Shown: positions 31,662 through 40,384 of the stretch, one piece after another
How positions within the stretch are numbered: position 1 is the first letter of the stretch
How the letters are laid out: each line of letters opens with the position of its first letter
Origin: Actinomycetota bacterium
GTDB lineage: Bacteria > Actinomycetota > Actinomycetes > Streptosporangiales > Streptosporangiaceae
Assembly (NCBI GenBank): GCA_003168255.1
Contig: PMSU01000063.1
Coordinates: 166-64,165, forward strand
Reading direction: 5' to 3'
Length of the DNA stretch: 64,000 nt
Notes under the pieces: model-generated
Database searches by the model: none
The model's input: only the letters and a program-made list of their open reading frames with translations
Told to the model about the DNA's origin: nothing
Position numbers and translations under genes: made by a program

Positions 31662-32395
31662 CAATCTCGGTCGACGCCTTCACCCTGCTGCCCGCGGTGG
31701 ACGTCGCGGCTGGCCAGGCGGTGCGCTTGGTCCGTGGCGAGGCTGGCTCGGAGACCTCGTATGGCGATCCGGTGGAGGCCGCGCTGACCTGGCAGCGGGC
31801 GGGCGCTCGCTGGGTTCACCTGGTGGATCTGGATGCCGCGTTCGGCCGCGGATCCAACGCCGACCTGATCAGCTCGGTGGTGCGACGACTCGACATCGCG
31901 GTCGAGTTGTCCGGCGGCATCCGCGACGACGACTCGCTGGCGGCGGCCCTGGCCACCGGCTGCGAGCGGGTCAACATCGGTACCGCGGCGCTTGAGCGCC
32001 CCGACTGGGTGCGGTCTGTCATCGCCAGCCACGGCGAGCGGATCGCCGTGGGCCTGGACGTACGCGGAACGCGGCTTGCCGCCCGCGGCTGGACGTCGGA
32101 GGGCGGTGAGCTGCTCGACGTGCTGGACCGGCTGGAAGCTGACGGCTGTCCCCGCTACGTGATCACCGACGTGACCAGGGACGGCACGCTGACCGGTTGC
32201 AACCTGGACCTGCTGCGCCAGGTCTGCGCCAGGACCAGGCGGCCGGTGATCGCCAGCGGGGGAGTGTCCAGCCTGGATGACCTGCGCGCGATCGCTTCCC
32301 TTGCGCCGCTGGGCGTCGAGGGCGCGATCGTCGGAAAAGCGCTGTACGCGGGAAAATTCACCCTGGAGCAGGCCCTCGAGGCGGTGGCGGCGTGA
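31658..32395 (+). CDS. priA: Bifunctional HisA/TrpF isomerase PriA
   Basis: In actinobacteria PriA performs both the HisA (ProFAR) and the TrpF (PRA) isomerase reactions. The 245-residue (beta/alpha)8 barrel has [29 protein letters not shown], the first catalytic Asp in PAVDV, the second in [10 protein letters not shown], and the ARGWTSEGG loop with the Arg and Trp that typify PriA. No separate trpF is seen with trpC/B/A in this window, which fits dual use. Stop overlaps the GTG of a 35-codon mini-ORF rather than that of hisF. Confidence 0.92.
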   Translation: MTISVDAFTLLPAVDVAAGQAVRLVRGEAGSETSYGDPVEAALTWQRAGARWVHLVDLDAAFGRGSNADLISSVVRRLDIAVELSGGIRDDDSLAAALATGCERVNIGTAALERPDWVRSVIASHGERIAVGLDVRGTRLAARGWTSEGGELLDVLDRLEADGCPRYVITDVTRDGTLTGCNLDLLRQVCARTRRPVIASGGVSSLDDLRAIASLAPLGVEGAIVGKALYAGKFTLEQALEAVAA

Positions 32396-32499
32396 CGGTC
32401 GCGCGGACGGCGGGGCGGGCGGCGGCCGGGCGGGCGCTGGCCGGGGTGGCGCTGGCCGGGGTGGCGGGGCGGGCGTTGGCCGGGGCGGCTGGGCGATGA
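32392..32499 (+). CDS. 35-codon mini-ORF bridging priA and hisF
   Basis: A GTG (32392) overlapping the priA stop opens a frame of 35 codons that ends at a TGA overlapping the hisF ATG at 32496 (ATGA). The predicted peptide begins MTVAR, the same first four residues as HisF (MTVAIR), and then is Ala/Gly/Arg/Leu-rich with LAGVA repeats from a GC-rich microsatellite. The identical 11-base start context (tgacggtcgcg) at both places suggests that a normal priA-hisF GTGA overlap was pushed apart by tandem expansion. Whether the peptide matters is unknown; it probably keeps ribosomes running from priA to hisF. No known family. Confidence 0.5.
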   Translation: MTVARTAGRAAAGRALAGVALAGVAGRALAGAAGR

Positions 32500-33263
32500 C
32501 GGTCGCGATACGGGTGATCCCCTGCCTGGACGTGGACGGCGGCCGCGTGGTCAAGGGCGTGAACTTCGGGAACTTGCGGGATGCGGGCGACCCTGTCGAG
32601 CTCGCCGCCGCCTACGACGCGGCGGGCGCGGACGAACTGACCTTCCTTGACATCACCGCGTCGAGTGCTGACCGGGAGACGAGGTACGACGTTGTCCGGC
32701 GGACCGCCGAGCAGGTGTTCATCCCGCTGACCGTGGGCGGCGGAGTGCGCAGCGTGCAGGACGTGGACCGGCTGTTGCGCGCAGGGGCGGACAAGGTGTC
32801 GCTGAATACCGCGGCGGTGGCCAGGCCGGAGCTGCTAGCCGAGGCGGCCGGCCGGTTCGGCTCGCAGTGCATGGTCCTGTCGGTTGACGCCCGCCGGGCG
32901 CCGCGCGGTGACGGCGCGCCCAAGTTCGAGGTCACCACGCACGGCGGGCGGCGCGGCACCGGCATCGACGCGGTGGAGTGGGCACGCCGCGGCACGGAAC
33001 TCGGGGCCGGCGAGATCCTGCTCAACTCGATGGACGCTGACGGCACCGCGGCCGGGTTTGATCTGGAGCTCATCCGGGCGATCAGGGACGCGGTGCACGT
33101 GCCGGTAATCGCGAGCGGCGGCGCGGGCAGCAGCGCGGATTTCCCGCCGGCGGTCGAGGCGGGCGCCGACGCCGTGCTGGCCGCGAGCGTGTTTCACTTC
33201 GGCAAGCTGCGCATCGGCGAGGTGAAGGATGCGCTGCGGGCCGCCGGTCACATCGTCCGCTGA
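32496..33263 (+). CDS. hisF: Imidazole glycerol phosphate synthase, cyclase subunit HisF
   Basis: HisF takes ammonia from HisH and makes IGP and AICAR. The 255-residue barrel has the catalytic aspartates in [14 protein letters not shown] and NSMDADGT, plus LTVGGGVRS, and [10 protein letters not shown]. The ATG overlaps the stop of the upstream mini-ORF. It is the last gene of the his operon here; hisI lies 4.7 kb away. Confidence 0.96.
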   Translation: MTVAIRVIPCLDVDGGRVVKGVNFGNLRDAGDPVELAAAYDAAGADELTFLDITASSADRETRYDVVRRTAEQVFIPLTVGGGVRSVQDVDRLLRAGADKVSLNTAAVARPELLAEAAGRFGSQCMVLSVDARRAPRGDGAPKFEVTTHGGRRGTGIDAVEWARRGTELGAGEILLNSMDADGTAAGFDLELIRAIRDAVHVPVIASGGAGSSADFPPAVEAGADAVLAASVFHFGKLRIGEVKDALRAAGHIVR

Positions 33264-33328
33264 CCTGCGGCGCAAGGTGGGCCTGTCGCAGCGCGCCAGC
33301 GAGTCGAGGCGGCCGGCGTTCGGCTTGG

Positions 33329-34111
33329 TCAGGCGCTGGCGGTCTCATTCCCGTCACCGCGCTTATACCCGGTCTCCTCGGGATGCGCGTGCATGGCCGC
33401 GCCCACGATGCCCGCGTCGTTGAGCATGGCCGCGGGCACGATGCGCGCCCGGATGTCGGTCAGCAGCGGCACGAACTTGTCCGATTTCTTGCTGATGCCG
33501 CCGCCGATGATGAACAGGGCGGGGGAGAGCAGCGCCTCCATGTGCTTCAGATACTCATCGACGTGGCCGGCCCACTTCCCCCAGCTCAGATCGTGCAGTT
33601 CCCTGGCGAGCCCTGACGCGCGCTTCTCCGCGTCCTTGCCGCGGATCTCGATGTGGCCGAACTCAGTGTTCGGCACCAGCACGCCGTCGATGAACAGAGC
33701 GCTGCCGATCCCGGTGCCGAACGTCAGCAGCACGACGGTGCCGGCCTCGCCCTTCCCTGCGCCGAAGGCCATCTCGGCCATCCCGGCGGCATCCGCGTCG
33801 TTGAGGATGCTGACGTGCAGGCCGGTCGCCTCGGCCAGCAGCGTTCTCGCGTCCAGTCCGATCCAGGTTGGATCGACGTTGGCAGCCGTCCGGGTGGTGC
33901 CGTCCGTCACCACCCCGGGAAAGGTGATACCGACCGGACCGGACCAGCTGAACGACTTCGCCAGCTCGGTCACTACGGCGGCCACCGCCTTCGGGGTGGC
34001 CGGACGCGGGGTGTCAACCTTGGTGCGCTCGGCCAGCAGCTTGCCCGTCGCTACGTCCACTGGCGCCGCCTTGATCCCGGTGCCGCCGATGTCCACGCCG
34101 AGTGCATGCAT
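33329..34111 (-). CDS. ppgK: Polyphosphate glucokinase PpgK (ROK family)
   Basis: PpgK phosphorylates glucose with polyphosphate or ATP and is typical of actinobacteria. The 260-residue ROK protein begins [19 protein letters not shown] (phosphate loop), and has ITFPGVV, the catalytic Asp in [12 protein letters not shown], the [25 protein letters not shown] segment and a C-terminal GIVGAAMHA helix. The ROK zinc-cysteine cluster is absent, as expected for PpgK. The ATG at 34111 follows gaggaag. It is divergent from aspS, with the T-box leader between them. Confidence 0.93.
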   Translation of the reverse strand: MHALGVDIGGTGIKAAPVDVATGKLLAERTKVDTPRPATPKAVAAVVTELAKSFSWSGPVGITFPGVVTDGTTRTAANVDPTWIGLDARTLLAEATGLHVSILNDADAAGMAEMAFGAGKGEAGTVVLLTFGTGIGSALFIDGVLVPNTEFGHIEIRGKDAEKRASGLARELHDLSWGKWAGHVDEYLKHMEALLSPALFIIGGGISKKSDKFVPLLTDIRARIVPAAMLNDAGIVGAAMHAHPEETGYKRGDGNETASA

Positions 34112-34269
34112 GAAACTTCCTCTCTGCTGGGCGTCGTCGCCCCTCGCCTGACTGCGGCCCCCGCCCAACTGCCCGGCCGGAACAGACCCTCTGGTAAGCC
34201 ACGGCCCAGCCTAGGGCAGCGACGTGCGGCATGGCCGGGGCGAGCTGGGTATCCTGGTGGCAACGCGCT

Positions 34270-34515
34270 GACGGAGACGAGTAGCGCAGGGTCACGCGAG
34301 CCGGAGAGAGCCGCCGGGAGCTGCGAAGGCGGACTCGCGTCCCTGTGCCGAAGACCCTCCCGAGTGCGGGGAAGAACGGCCGCCGCGGCCAGCGGCCCGC
34401 CCGATGCCCCGCCGGCCCGCCCCCGTGACAGGGCATGCAAGAGGCCGCCTGCCAGCCAGGCGGCGGCGAAAGTGCGGTGGCACCGCGAGTCTCCCTTCTC
34501 GCCCGCACTCCCAGG
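34270..34515 (+). promoter_or_regulatory. T-box riboswitch leader of aspS
   Basis: Upstream of aspS are: GACGAGTAGC (34276-34285), a typical first T-box element; an AGAGAGCCG apical motif (34315 area is preceded by ccggagagag at 34301-34310); a GAC triplet at 34332-34334 on the 3' side of stem I as candidate Asp specifier; and the T-box core GGTGGCACCGCGAG (34476-34489). The TGGC bulge can pair with the GCCA end of tRNA-Asp (G73). AGTGCGG (34471-34477) pairs with CCGCACT (34503-34509) as the competing hairpin. It should raise aspS expression when charged tRNA-Asp is low. Confidence 0.85.
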
Positions 34516-34541
34516 GGATCGGACATCCCGAACGGAGTGTG

Positions 34542-35846
34542 ATGATCTCTCGTGTATTGACCGCTGACCTGGCCCGCCACGTCGGCGCACAGGTGCGGAT
34601 CGCCGGCTGGCTGCACCGCAAGCGGCAGCTGAAATCCATGACGTTCCTGGTCATCCGGGACCGTTCCGGCCTCGCCCAGGTGGTGCTGGCTTCCCCGGCG
34701 GAGATCGGGGCGGCCTCGGACCTGCCCGAGGAGACCGTTGTCGCCGTGACCGGGACTGTGGCCGCGAGCGATCAGGCGCCGGGCGGAGCGGAGATCATCC
34801 ATCCGGTGATCACACAGCTGTCCGGCGCGGCGCAGCCGCCGCCCTTTGACCTCTACCGGCCGACGGTCACCGCAGCGTTGCCCACCATCCTGGACCACGC
34901 CCCGGCGAGCCTGCGGCATCCGCTGCTGCGCGCGCCATTCGAGATATCCGCGGCGGCCATCGCCGGATTCCGCGCCACCCTGGACGGGCTTGGCTTCATC
35001 GAGGTCAGCACGCCCAAGATCGTGGAGTCGGCCACCGAATCGGGCGCGAACGTGTTTGGCATCGACTTCTTCGGCCGGACCGCCTATCTGGCGCAGTCAC
35101 CGCAGTTCTTCAAGCAGGCCCTCGTCGGGGTGTTCGAGCGGGTGTACGAGACCGGTCCGGTATTCCGTGCCGAGCCGCATGACACCGCCCGTCACCTGGC
35201 CGAGTACACCAGCCTGGATGCGGAGTTTGGCTTCATCGAGGACCATCATGACGTCATGGCCGTGCTCAGGGAGGTCACGGCCGGCATGGTGTCCGCGGTC
35301 GCGGAGCGGTCCGGCGCCGCAGTGGAACTGCTCGGCATCAAGCTTCCCGAGGTCCCAGCCCAGATTCCCGAGATCCACATCACCGACGCGCAGGAGCTGC
35401 TCGCCCGCCACACGGACGAAGACCCGCGCGGCGAGCCCGACCTGGCGCCGGCGCACGAGCGCTGGCTGTCGGACTGGGCGGTTCGCGAGCACGGCTCCGA
35501 GTTCCTCTACGTCACCGGGTATCCGATGGCCAAGCGCCCGTTCTATACGCATCCGGAACCGGGGCGGCCGGCCTACTCCAACAGCTTCGACCTGCTCTTC
35601 CGCGGGCTGGAGATCGTCACCGGCGGGCAGCGGCTGCACCGGCACTGCGACTATCTGGCGGCGCTCGCAGAGCGGGGTGAGGACCCTGGGCCATACGCGT
35701 CCTACCTGGCTGTCTTCGCGGCCGGCATGCCACCGCATGGCGGCTTCGCGATGGGACTGGAACGCTGGACCGCGAGGCTCACCGGAGCCGACAACGTCCG
35801 CCGTGTCACCCTCTTCCCCCGCGACCTGCACCGCCTGAGCCCCTGA
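34542..35846 (+). CDS. aspS: Aspartyl-tRNA synthetase, archaeal/non-discriminating type
   Basis: A 434-residue class IIb synthetase. It has an N-terminal OB-fold anticodon domain (ARHVGAQVRIAGWLHRKRQLKSMTFLVIRDRSGLAQVV), class II motif 1 and 2 (FIEVSTPKIVESATESGANVF, YETGPVFRAEPHDTARHLAEYTSLDAEFGF) and motif 3 (PHGGFAMGLERWTARLTG). The short length without the GAD insertion of bacterial AspRS marks the archaeal-type AspS; such enzymes often charge both tRNA-Asp and tRNA-Asn (non-discriminating). The leader specifier suggests Asp. The ATG is preceded by aacggag. Whether a bacterial AspRS also exists cannot be seen here. Confidence 0.9.
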   Translation: MISRVLTADLARHVGAQVRIAGWLHRKRQLKSMTFLVIRDRSGLAQVVLASPAEIGAASDLPEETVVAVTGTVAASDQAPGGAEIIHPVITQLSGAAQPPPFDLYRPTVTAALPTILDHAPASLRHPLLRAPFEISAAAIAGFRATLDGLGFIEVSTPKIVESATESGANVFGIDFFGRTAYLAQSPQFFKQALVGVFERVYETGPVFRAEPHDTARHLAEYTSLDAEFGFIEDHHDVMAVLREVTAGMVSAVAERSGAAVELLGIKLPEVPAQIPEIHITDAQELLARHTDEDPRGEPDLAPAHERWLSDWAVREHGSEFLYVTGYPMAKRPFYTHPEPGRPAYSNSFDLLFRGLEIVTGGQRLHRHCDYLAALAERGEDPGPYASYLAVFAAGMPPHGGFAMGLERWTARLTGADNVRRVTLFPRDLHRLSP

Positions 35847-35847
35847 C

Positions 35848-35927
35848 CGTGTTGCCCGGCGTGCTTCCGTGTCGCGCGGCGTGCTCCTGCGTCGCGCGGG
35901 GCGCTCCTGCGTCGCGCGGGGCGCTCC
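35848..35927 (+). repeat. 20-bp tandem repeat, 4 copies, behind aspS
   Basis: Four head-to-tail 20-base units (consensus tgcgtcgcgcggggcgctcc, earlier copies diverged) start two bases after the aspS stop codon. Confidence 0.85.
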
Positions 35928-35941
35928 ACTCCGGCGCCACC

Positions 35942-35995
35942 AAGATCGATGTGGAATTGCCTACCACCGGTGGTGGGCTCTGCCACATCGATCTT
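35942..35995. terminator. 54-base compound palindrome between convergent aspS and nucleotidyltransferase
   Basis: Perfect 13-base outer arms AAGATCGATGTGG (35942-35954) and CCACATCGATCTT (35983-35995) enclose an inner 20-base inverted repeat gcctaccaccggtggtgggc with the 12-base palindrome ACCACCGGTGGT (35963-35974). As RNA it folds into a long hairpin with one 4x4 internal loop on either strand, which suits a bidirectional terminator for the convergent genes. A protein-binding palindrome is the alternative. Confidence 0.6.
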
Positions 35996-36116
35996 CGGCG
36001 AAGCGGGCAAACGATCTTCCATGACGAGGACGAAGGTAACGTGATCGGACATATCGGACCGCAATCGCGACGCCGCGGGTGCGGAAAGTCGCACCGGGGT
36101 GAAGCGACCATGGGTC

Positions 36117-36950
36117 CTACCCAGGAATCCGGGGCGGATCCCCGGTCAGGGCGGCGCGGGTCTCGGTGACCAGGTCGGCCGCCGCGGCGACGGTCTCCGC
36201 GAGCGCCTCAGGCGTTCTGCCGGGATGGCCGAGCAGCGCGCGTGCTCGCTCGGCGAAATCCGGGGGAGTGCCGGGCAGGCGGCCGGCCGCGTCCAGTGCC
36301 CCTTTCTCGTTCAGGCACCACTGGCGGTGCCAGCCGAACAGTGCCTGCACAAGCACGCCAACAGCGCGGGACACGCACAGCGAGACGTAGAGCACATCCC
36401 CGCTCGCCACCGGCTTGGCAGCTAGCTGGACGCTGAATTCCGCCTCCCCGGCCGCCGCGACAAGAGCCGCCCGCAGCGGCTCCGGGTAGCTAGCGGTCTC
36501 CGCGTGCAGCGCCGACAGTTCGCCATCGGGGTCGGCGAGCACGCAGCAGAGCGCGACCTCGCCCGGATAGCACGGGGACCAGAAGCCGAGCGGGTGCCCC
36601 CGCTGGTGGCCGACCTCGTACTTGCCTTTGCGGCAGTCCTGCCAGACCCGCAGTACCCGGTCGAGATCACGCAGGATCCAGTCGACGTGGTCGCCGTCCA
36701 CGGTGAGCCAGGCGCCGCCGTTGACCCATGGTCCCCACCCGCCGGGCGGTGCGATCTCCGTCGGCCGGCCGGTCAGTTCGGCCGCGAGCGCCCGTAGGCC
36801 CGCCAGGTCAAGCGGCTCACGGTAGTAGATGCCGATGTCCCAGTCGGAATCGGGACGATGCGCGCTGCGAGCCCGGCTGCCGCCCAGCGTCACCGCTGCG
36901 ACGCCAGGCACCCCGACCAGCCCGGCGGCCATGTGCTCGATATCGATCAT
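36117..36950 (-). CDS. Nucleotidyltransferase-domain protein
   Basis: The 277-residue protein begins with a minimal nucleotidyltransferase domain: VTLGGSRARSAHRPDSDWDIGIYYR holds the GGS and DxD metal-binding motif. The rest is helical with a possible substrate pocket (NGGAWLTVDGDHVDWILRDL, HPLGFWSPCYPGEVALC). The plan resembles kanamycin/aminoglycoside-type nucleotidyltransferases and the broader DUF4037-like group, but drug specificity cannot be claimed. No signal peptide. The next 118 bases upstream are a GC-rich cagccgcc repeat tract. Confidence 0.7.
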   Translation of the reverse strand: MIDIEHMAAGLVGVPGVAAVTLGGSRARSAHRPDSDWDIGIYYREPLDLAGLRALAAELTGRPTEIAPPGGWGPWVNGGAWLTVDGDHVDWILRDLDRVLRVWQDCRKGKYEVGHQRGHPLGFWSPCYPGEVALCCVLADPDGELSALHAETASYPEPLRAALVAAAGEAEFSVQLAAKPVASGDVLYVSLCVSRAVGVLVQALFGWHRQWCLNEKGALDAAGRLPGTPPDFAERARALLGHPGRTPEALAETVAAAADLVTETRAALTGDPPRIPG

Positions 36951-37068
36951 GCAATGACTCCGCCAGCCGCCCGGCCAGCGTCCGCGCCAGCCGCCGCGCC
37001 AGCCCAGTCAGCCGCCGCACCAGCCGCCCGGCCCGGCGGCCAGGCGAGCTGCGGCTGGTCAGCAGGGC

Positions 37069-37734
37069 TCACAGCCGCCAGCTTGCCTCGGTCAGCGCCC
37101 GCACTGCCTGCTCTGTGCCGTCCATCCGCACCCGGGCGACGGTCGTCCGGCCGACCGCCCAGAGGGTCAGCTCCGCGGGGCTGCCCACGACCGTGACGAC
37201 GGGGGTGCCGGTCCTGACGGTCATCCGCAGCTGCCGCCCGGCGCCGTTCTCGTGTTCGCCGTTGCCCACATCGTCCCTGGCGAACTCGAGACCGACCGGC
37301 ACCTTACGCAGGATGAGCCTGGTCATGCGCAGCCGCACCCAGAGCTGTTCGGTAAGTCCCTGGTCCAGATCGCGGGCCCGCCAGCCGGGCGCAGCCCGCC
37401 GGACATCCTCGTGGTGCACGAAGTACTCCACCAGGTTGGCGCGCTCGTCCACGCCCGGGATCCCGAAGACCGACAATAGCGGCGGCCCGTCGCGGACGGT
37501 CTTGACCAGCCGAGCGTACGGCGTCCGCTCGGCGAGCCTGTGCTGCACATGGGCGGTGTACCAGCCCAGCGGTCCGCCGAGCATGCCCGCTGCCGCGTCC
37601 GGCCGGTGCTCGCGGAGCACCAGGTGGGCAGCCAGGTCGAGGGTGGTCCAGCCCTCGCACAGGGTCGGCGCCTCGGGCCCCGCCTCGTCAAGCAGGGTGC
37701 AGAGCGCGCGGCGCTCATCCCGTGAGTAACTCAT
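37069..37734 (-). CDS. TIGR03085 family metal-binding (DinB-like) protein
   Basis: The 221-residue protein shows the DinB/mycothiol-dependent maleylpyruvate isomerase-like plan: TLCEGWTTLDLAAHLVLREHRPDAA near the N-terminus and LVEYFVHHEDVRRAAPGW in the middle supply the three His typical of the metal site. TIGR03085 proteins are actinobacterial and commonly sit beside hisI, as here (divergent). Their substrate is unknown; a mycothiol-linked reaction is possible by family resemblance. Confidence 0.8.
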   Translation of the reverse strand: MSYSRDERRALCTLLDEAGPEAPTLCEGWTTLDLAAHLVLREHRPDAAAGMLGGPLGWYTAHVQHRLAERTPYARLVKTVRDGPPLLSVFGIPGVDERANLVEYFVHHEDVRRAAPGWRARDLDQGLTEQLWVRLRMTRLILRKVPVGLEFARDDVGNGEHENGAGRQLRMTVRTGTPVVTVVGSPAELTLWAVGRTTVARVRMDGTEQAVRALTEASWRL

Positions 37735-37946
37735 TGGACGAGACTAGGCGGCCCGGCCATGCTAGGGAACGGCGACCGTGGCACAAGCGACCGCGTGACG
37801 TCTCCACCCGCGGCATGAGGCGCTGGCTGCGGCAGGGCGCGGCACCGTTCGGCCTATGCTGGCCCTCAGCCGGACACAGCCGACAGCCGCCCTGCCCGCG
37901 GGAGCGGCGCGGCCCTGGCATCTGCGAAGCCAAGGAGTGAGAACGC

Positions 37947-38336
37947 GTGACCAGCGTCATTCGTCCGTCGCAGCTGGATCCCGAGATCGCCGCGCGACTC
38001 AAGCGGGACGCGGCCGGGCTGTTCCCGGCAGTCGCGCAGCAGTACGACACCGGCGAAGTGCTGATGCTCGGCTGGATGGACGATGAGGCGCTGCACCTGA
38101 CCCTGACCACCGGGCGGTGCACCTACTGGTCTCGCAGCCGCCAGGAGTACTGGATCAAGGGAGCCACCTCGGGTCATGAGCAGCGGGTGAAGTCCGTGGC
38201 GCTCGACTGTGACGGCGACACGGTGCTCGTGCAGGTGGACCAGGTGGGCGGGGCCTGCCACACCGGCGACCGGACGTGCTTCGACGCGGCGGTACTGGAG
38301 CCAGCCGAGCCGCAGCCGCCTGCCGCAGAGTCATAA
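37947..38336 (+). CDS. hisI: Phosphoribosyl-AMP cyclohydrolase HisI
   Basis: HisI opens the adenine ring of PR-AMP in histidine synthesis. The 129-residue single-domain enzyme has [39 protein letters not shown] and the metal motifs [13 protein letters not shown] and [11 protein letters not shown]. The fused HisE domain found in some bacteria is absent. The GTG start follows AAGGAG (37932-37937). It lies apart from the main his operon and heads towards the trp genes, a usual actinobacterial order. Confidence 0.95.
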   Translation: MTSVIRPSQLDPEIAARLKRDAAGLFPAVAQQYDTGEVLMLGWMDDEALHLTLTTGRCTYWSRSRQEYWIKGATSGHEQRVKSVALDCDGDTVLVQVDQVGGACHTGDRTCFDAAVLEPAEPQPPAAES

Positions 38337-38372
38337 GCTGAACGGCACGCAGCGATCAGGGGCGGAGCGAAC

Positions 38373-39308
38373 GTGACAGCGCGCAGGGAATTCGGTGGCG
38401 CGATCTTGCTGTGCATCGTGGGGGCAGGCCTGGTGCTTCTCGCCCTGCGGCAGGGCTGGGCACGAGTGGACTACACCGCACCCCAGCCACTGCCGTCGGG
38501 GTCGGTCTCGGTGAGCGGGCAGGATCTCCTGCCGGCCGCCAGTGCGCTCGCGCTGGCGGCGCTTGCCTGCCTGGCGGCGATCATCGCGACCCGCGGCCTG
38601 GCGCGCCGGGCGGCCGGCCTGGCCATGGCCGGGCTGGGCGGCTGGGTCGCCGTGGTGGTTAGCGCGCCGGTGCATGCCGCTGGCGTGATCGCCGCCGCGT
38701 CCGGGTCAGCAGCATCGGGCGGGTTCGCCGGGTCGTTGTCCGGCGGGAACTCCGCGACCAGCGGGAGTTCGGCGACAGGCGGCGGCCTGCCGGCCATCGG
38801 CACGGCTACCAAGGTCGCGCTGGCCGGCGTTCCGTGGCGGTCGGCCGCGGTGGCCGGTGCGGCCGTGGTAATCGCGGCGGGCCTTATCGCTGCCTGGCGC
38901 GGCCCGCGCTGGCCTGTCATGTCAGCCAGGTTCGACCGGCCCGGTCAGCAAGTGGGAGCAGGCATCCCGACGGCGGGCGGCGCGGCTGTAAGCGGCACGA
39001 CCATGGCCGGCGCGGCCGGCGGTGGCGCGGCTGCGGGCGACGCGGCGGGGGCAGGCACGGGCAGCGCGCAGGCACCGGGCTCGGGCAGCGCGGCCGGGAC
39101 AGGCGGTGCGGCCGGCCAAGGAAGCGCCGAACCTCCGGAGCCGGAGCCGGCCCCGGCCTGGCCAGGCCCCGGCGGCGCCCTGCATCCCGACGAAGACACG
39201 GCCGCGCTCTGGGAGGCGCTCGATCGCGGCGTTGACCTGACTGATACGCCCGATCTGAACGCAGGCCCCGAGCCGGTGGCCGCGCCCGCACGCGGTGACG
39301 AGCACTAA
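38373..39308 (+). CDS. Trp biosynthesis-associated membrane protein (TIGR02234-like)
   Basis: The 311-residue protein has an N-terminal membrane span (GGAILLCIVGAGLVLLAL), the characteristic RQGWARVDYTAPQPLP and SGQDLLPAASALALAALA segments, then two further spans, and a long Gly/Ala/Ser-rich cytoplasmic tail (residues ~195-270) of low complexity. It belongs to the Trp_oprn_chp family, found between trpE and trpC in actinobacteria; its function is unknown. Here trpE is missing from the usual place upstream. The GTG start follows gggcggag. Confidence 0.8.
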   Translation: MTARREFGGAILLCIVGAGLVLLALRQGWARVDYTAPQPLPSGSVSVSGQDLLPAASALALAALACLAAIIATRGLARRAAGLAMAGLGGWVAVVVSAPVHAAGVIAAASGSAASGGFAGSLSGGNSATSGSSATGGGLPAIGTATKVALAGVPWRSAAVAGAAVVIAAGLIAAWRGPRWPVMSARFDRPGQQVGAGIPTAGGAAVSGTTMAGAAGGGAAAGDAAGAGTGSAQAPGSGSAAGTGGAAGQGSAEPPEPEPAPAWPGPGGALHPDEDTAALWEALDRGVDLTDTPDLNAGPEPVAAPARGDEH

Positions 39309-39422
39309 CCTTCAGCCGCGACGAGTGCACGCTCAGCAACCGAAGGATCACGATAAAGTAGTCCAGGCGCCAGGGAATCCCCGTTTCACCCGTTGAGGTC
39401 CCTGGAACGCCAGGAGGCGGCA

Positions 39423-39467
39423 GTGAGCCAATCTGTCCAGACCCCGCCCGGGGGGCGCTTGGCTTGA
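39423..39467 (+). CDS. 14-codon leader ORF overlapping the response regulator start
   Basis: A GTG (39423) with a near-perfect ribosome site AGGAGG (39412-39417, spacing 5) opens a 14-codon frame ([14 protein letters not shown]). Its TGA overlaps the TTG start of the response regulator (TTGA at 39464-39467). The regulator has no good ribosome site of its own, so reinitiation after this leader is likely. An inverted repeat CCAGGGA/TCCCTGG (39370-39376 and 39399-39405) lies just upstream. The peptide has no Trp or His codons, so classical attenuation is not suggested. Confidence 0.5.
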   Translation: MSQSVQTPPGGRLA

Positions 39468-40384
39468 GCACCCTGCGTACCGACACGCAACCCGAGGGCC
39501 CCATCGCGGCGGACGAGATCCTGGTCGCCGAGCACGATCCCGCGGTCGCCGAGCTCATCCGTCGTTACCTGGCGAAGGAGGGCCTGCGGGTGCGGTGCGC
39601 GCGTACGCCGCAGGAGACCGCGGTCGCGCTTGCCGGATGCCGCGCGGCGGCTGTTGTCCTGGACCTGACCATGCCCGGGCTCGATGCCAGGGAGATCCGC
39701 AGGCTGATCCGCGGCAGGCCGGCCGGATCCGGTCGGCAGCCAGCGGCTCGGCGGGGCCGACCGCATCGCGCCGTGCCGGGTGCCGGTCCTGGTGCCGTGG
39801 CCCCGGTGATCTGCCTGACGGCTGGCGAGGGAGCCCAGGCCGCACAGGGACTGCGCCCCAGGGACATAGGGATCGGGCAGGATGCCTGCGTGGCCCGCCC
39901 GTTCGGCCCGCGGACGCTCGTCTCCAAGGTGCGTGCCGTGGCCCCTACTGCCCGGGTCCCCGCGGCCACCGCCCACACGTCGGGCAGGCTGAGGGTTGAA
40001 CCGGCCCAGCGCCGCGCGACACTGGACGGGGCGGAGATCGCTCTTACCGGCACCGAGTTTGACGTGCTCACCTGCCTGCTGCGCAGCGCCGGCCGGACCG
40101 TTCCGAGGGACCGGCTGCACAGCGCGGTCTGGGGTTCCGATGGCGTGGCAGGAGGCCGGATCGTGGACGTTTACATCGCGCAATTGCGTGCCAAGCTCGG
40201 CCCGGGCAACGGGATCCGGACGGTCAGGGGGATTGGCTACGTGGTTGATCCGCGCGACATGGCGCCCGGTCCCCGAGGTGCCCCGCCAAGCCTCCAACCC
40301 GGGGGGCACTCCGGCGGCCAGAAGGCTCCCGATACGATCGTGGTCGCAGGGCATCCGATCCGAGGGGATAACGGAACCGCGTGA
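39464..40384 (+). CDS. OmpR-family response regulator with atypical receiver
   Basis: The 306-residue protein has an N-terminal receiver with the phospho-acceptor Asp67 in [11 protein letters not shown], and a C-terminal winged helix ([43 protein letters not shown] ... [13 protein letters not shown] ... TVRGIGYVV). The receiver is odd: the conserved KPF is RPF (VARPFGP), the acidic pair is EHD, and about 30 residues rich in Pro, Arg and Gly are inserted before [11 protein letters not shown]. No histidine kinase is adjacent. The start is a TTG overlapping a leader ORF. It sits where small trp-linked genes usually lie and overlaps trpC, so it is probably expressed with the trp genes. Confidence 0.8.
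   Translation: MSTLRTDTQPEGPIAADEILVAEHDPAVAELIRRYLAKEGLRVRCARTPQETAVALAGCRAAAVVLDLTMPGLDAREIRRLIRGRPAGSGRQPAARRGRPHRAVPGAGPGAVAPVICLTAGEGAQAAQGLRPRDIGIGQDACVARPFGPRTLVSKVRAVAPTARVPAATAHTSGRLRVEPAQRRATLDGAEIALTGTEFDVLTCLLRSAGRTVPRDRLHSAVWGSDGVAGGRIVDVYIAQLRAKLGPGNGIRTVRGIGYVVDPRDMAPGPRGAPPSLQPGGHSGGQKAPDTIVVAGHPIRGDNGTA

Noticed and set aside
34404..34541. Extension of AspRS to an earlier start
   Set aside because: This stretch is the T-box leader with conserved RNA elements; the enzyme's N-terminus begins at 34542.
39361..39463. Classical trp attenuator with Trp codons
   Set aside because: The leader ORF has no Trp codons and only a weak 7-bp hairpin lies before it.
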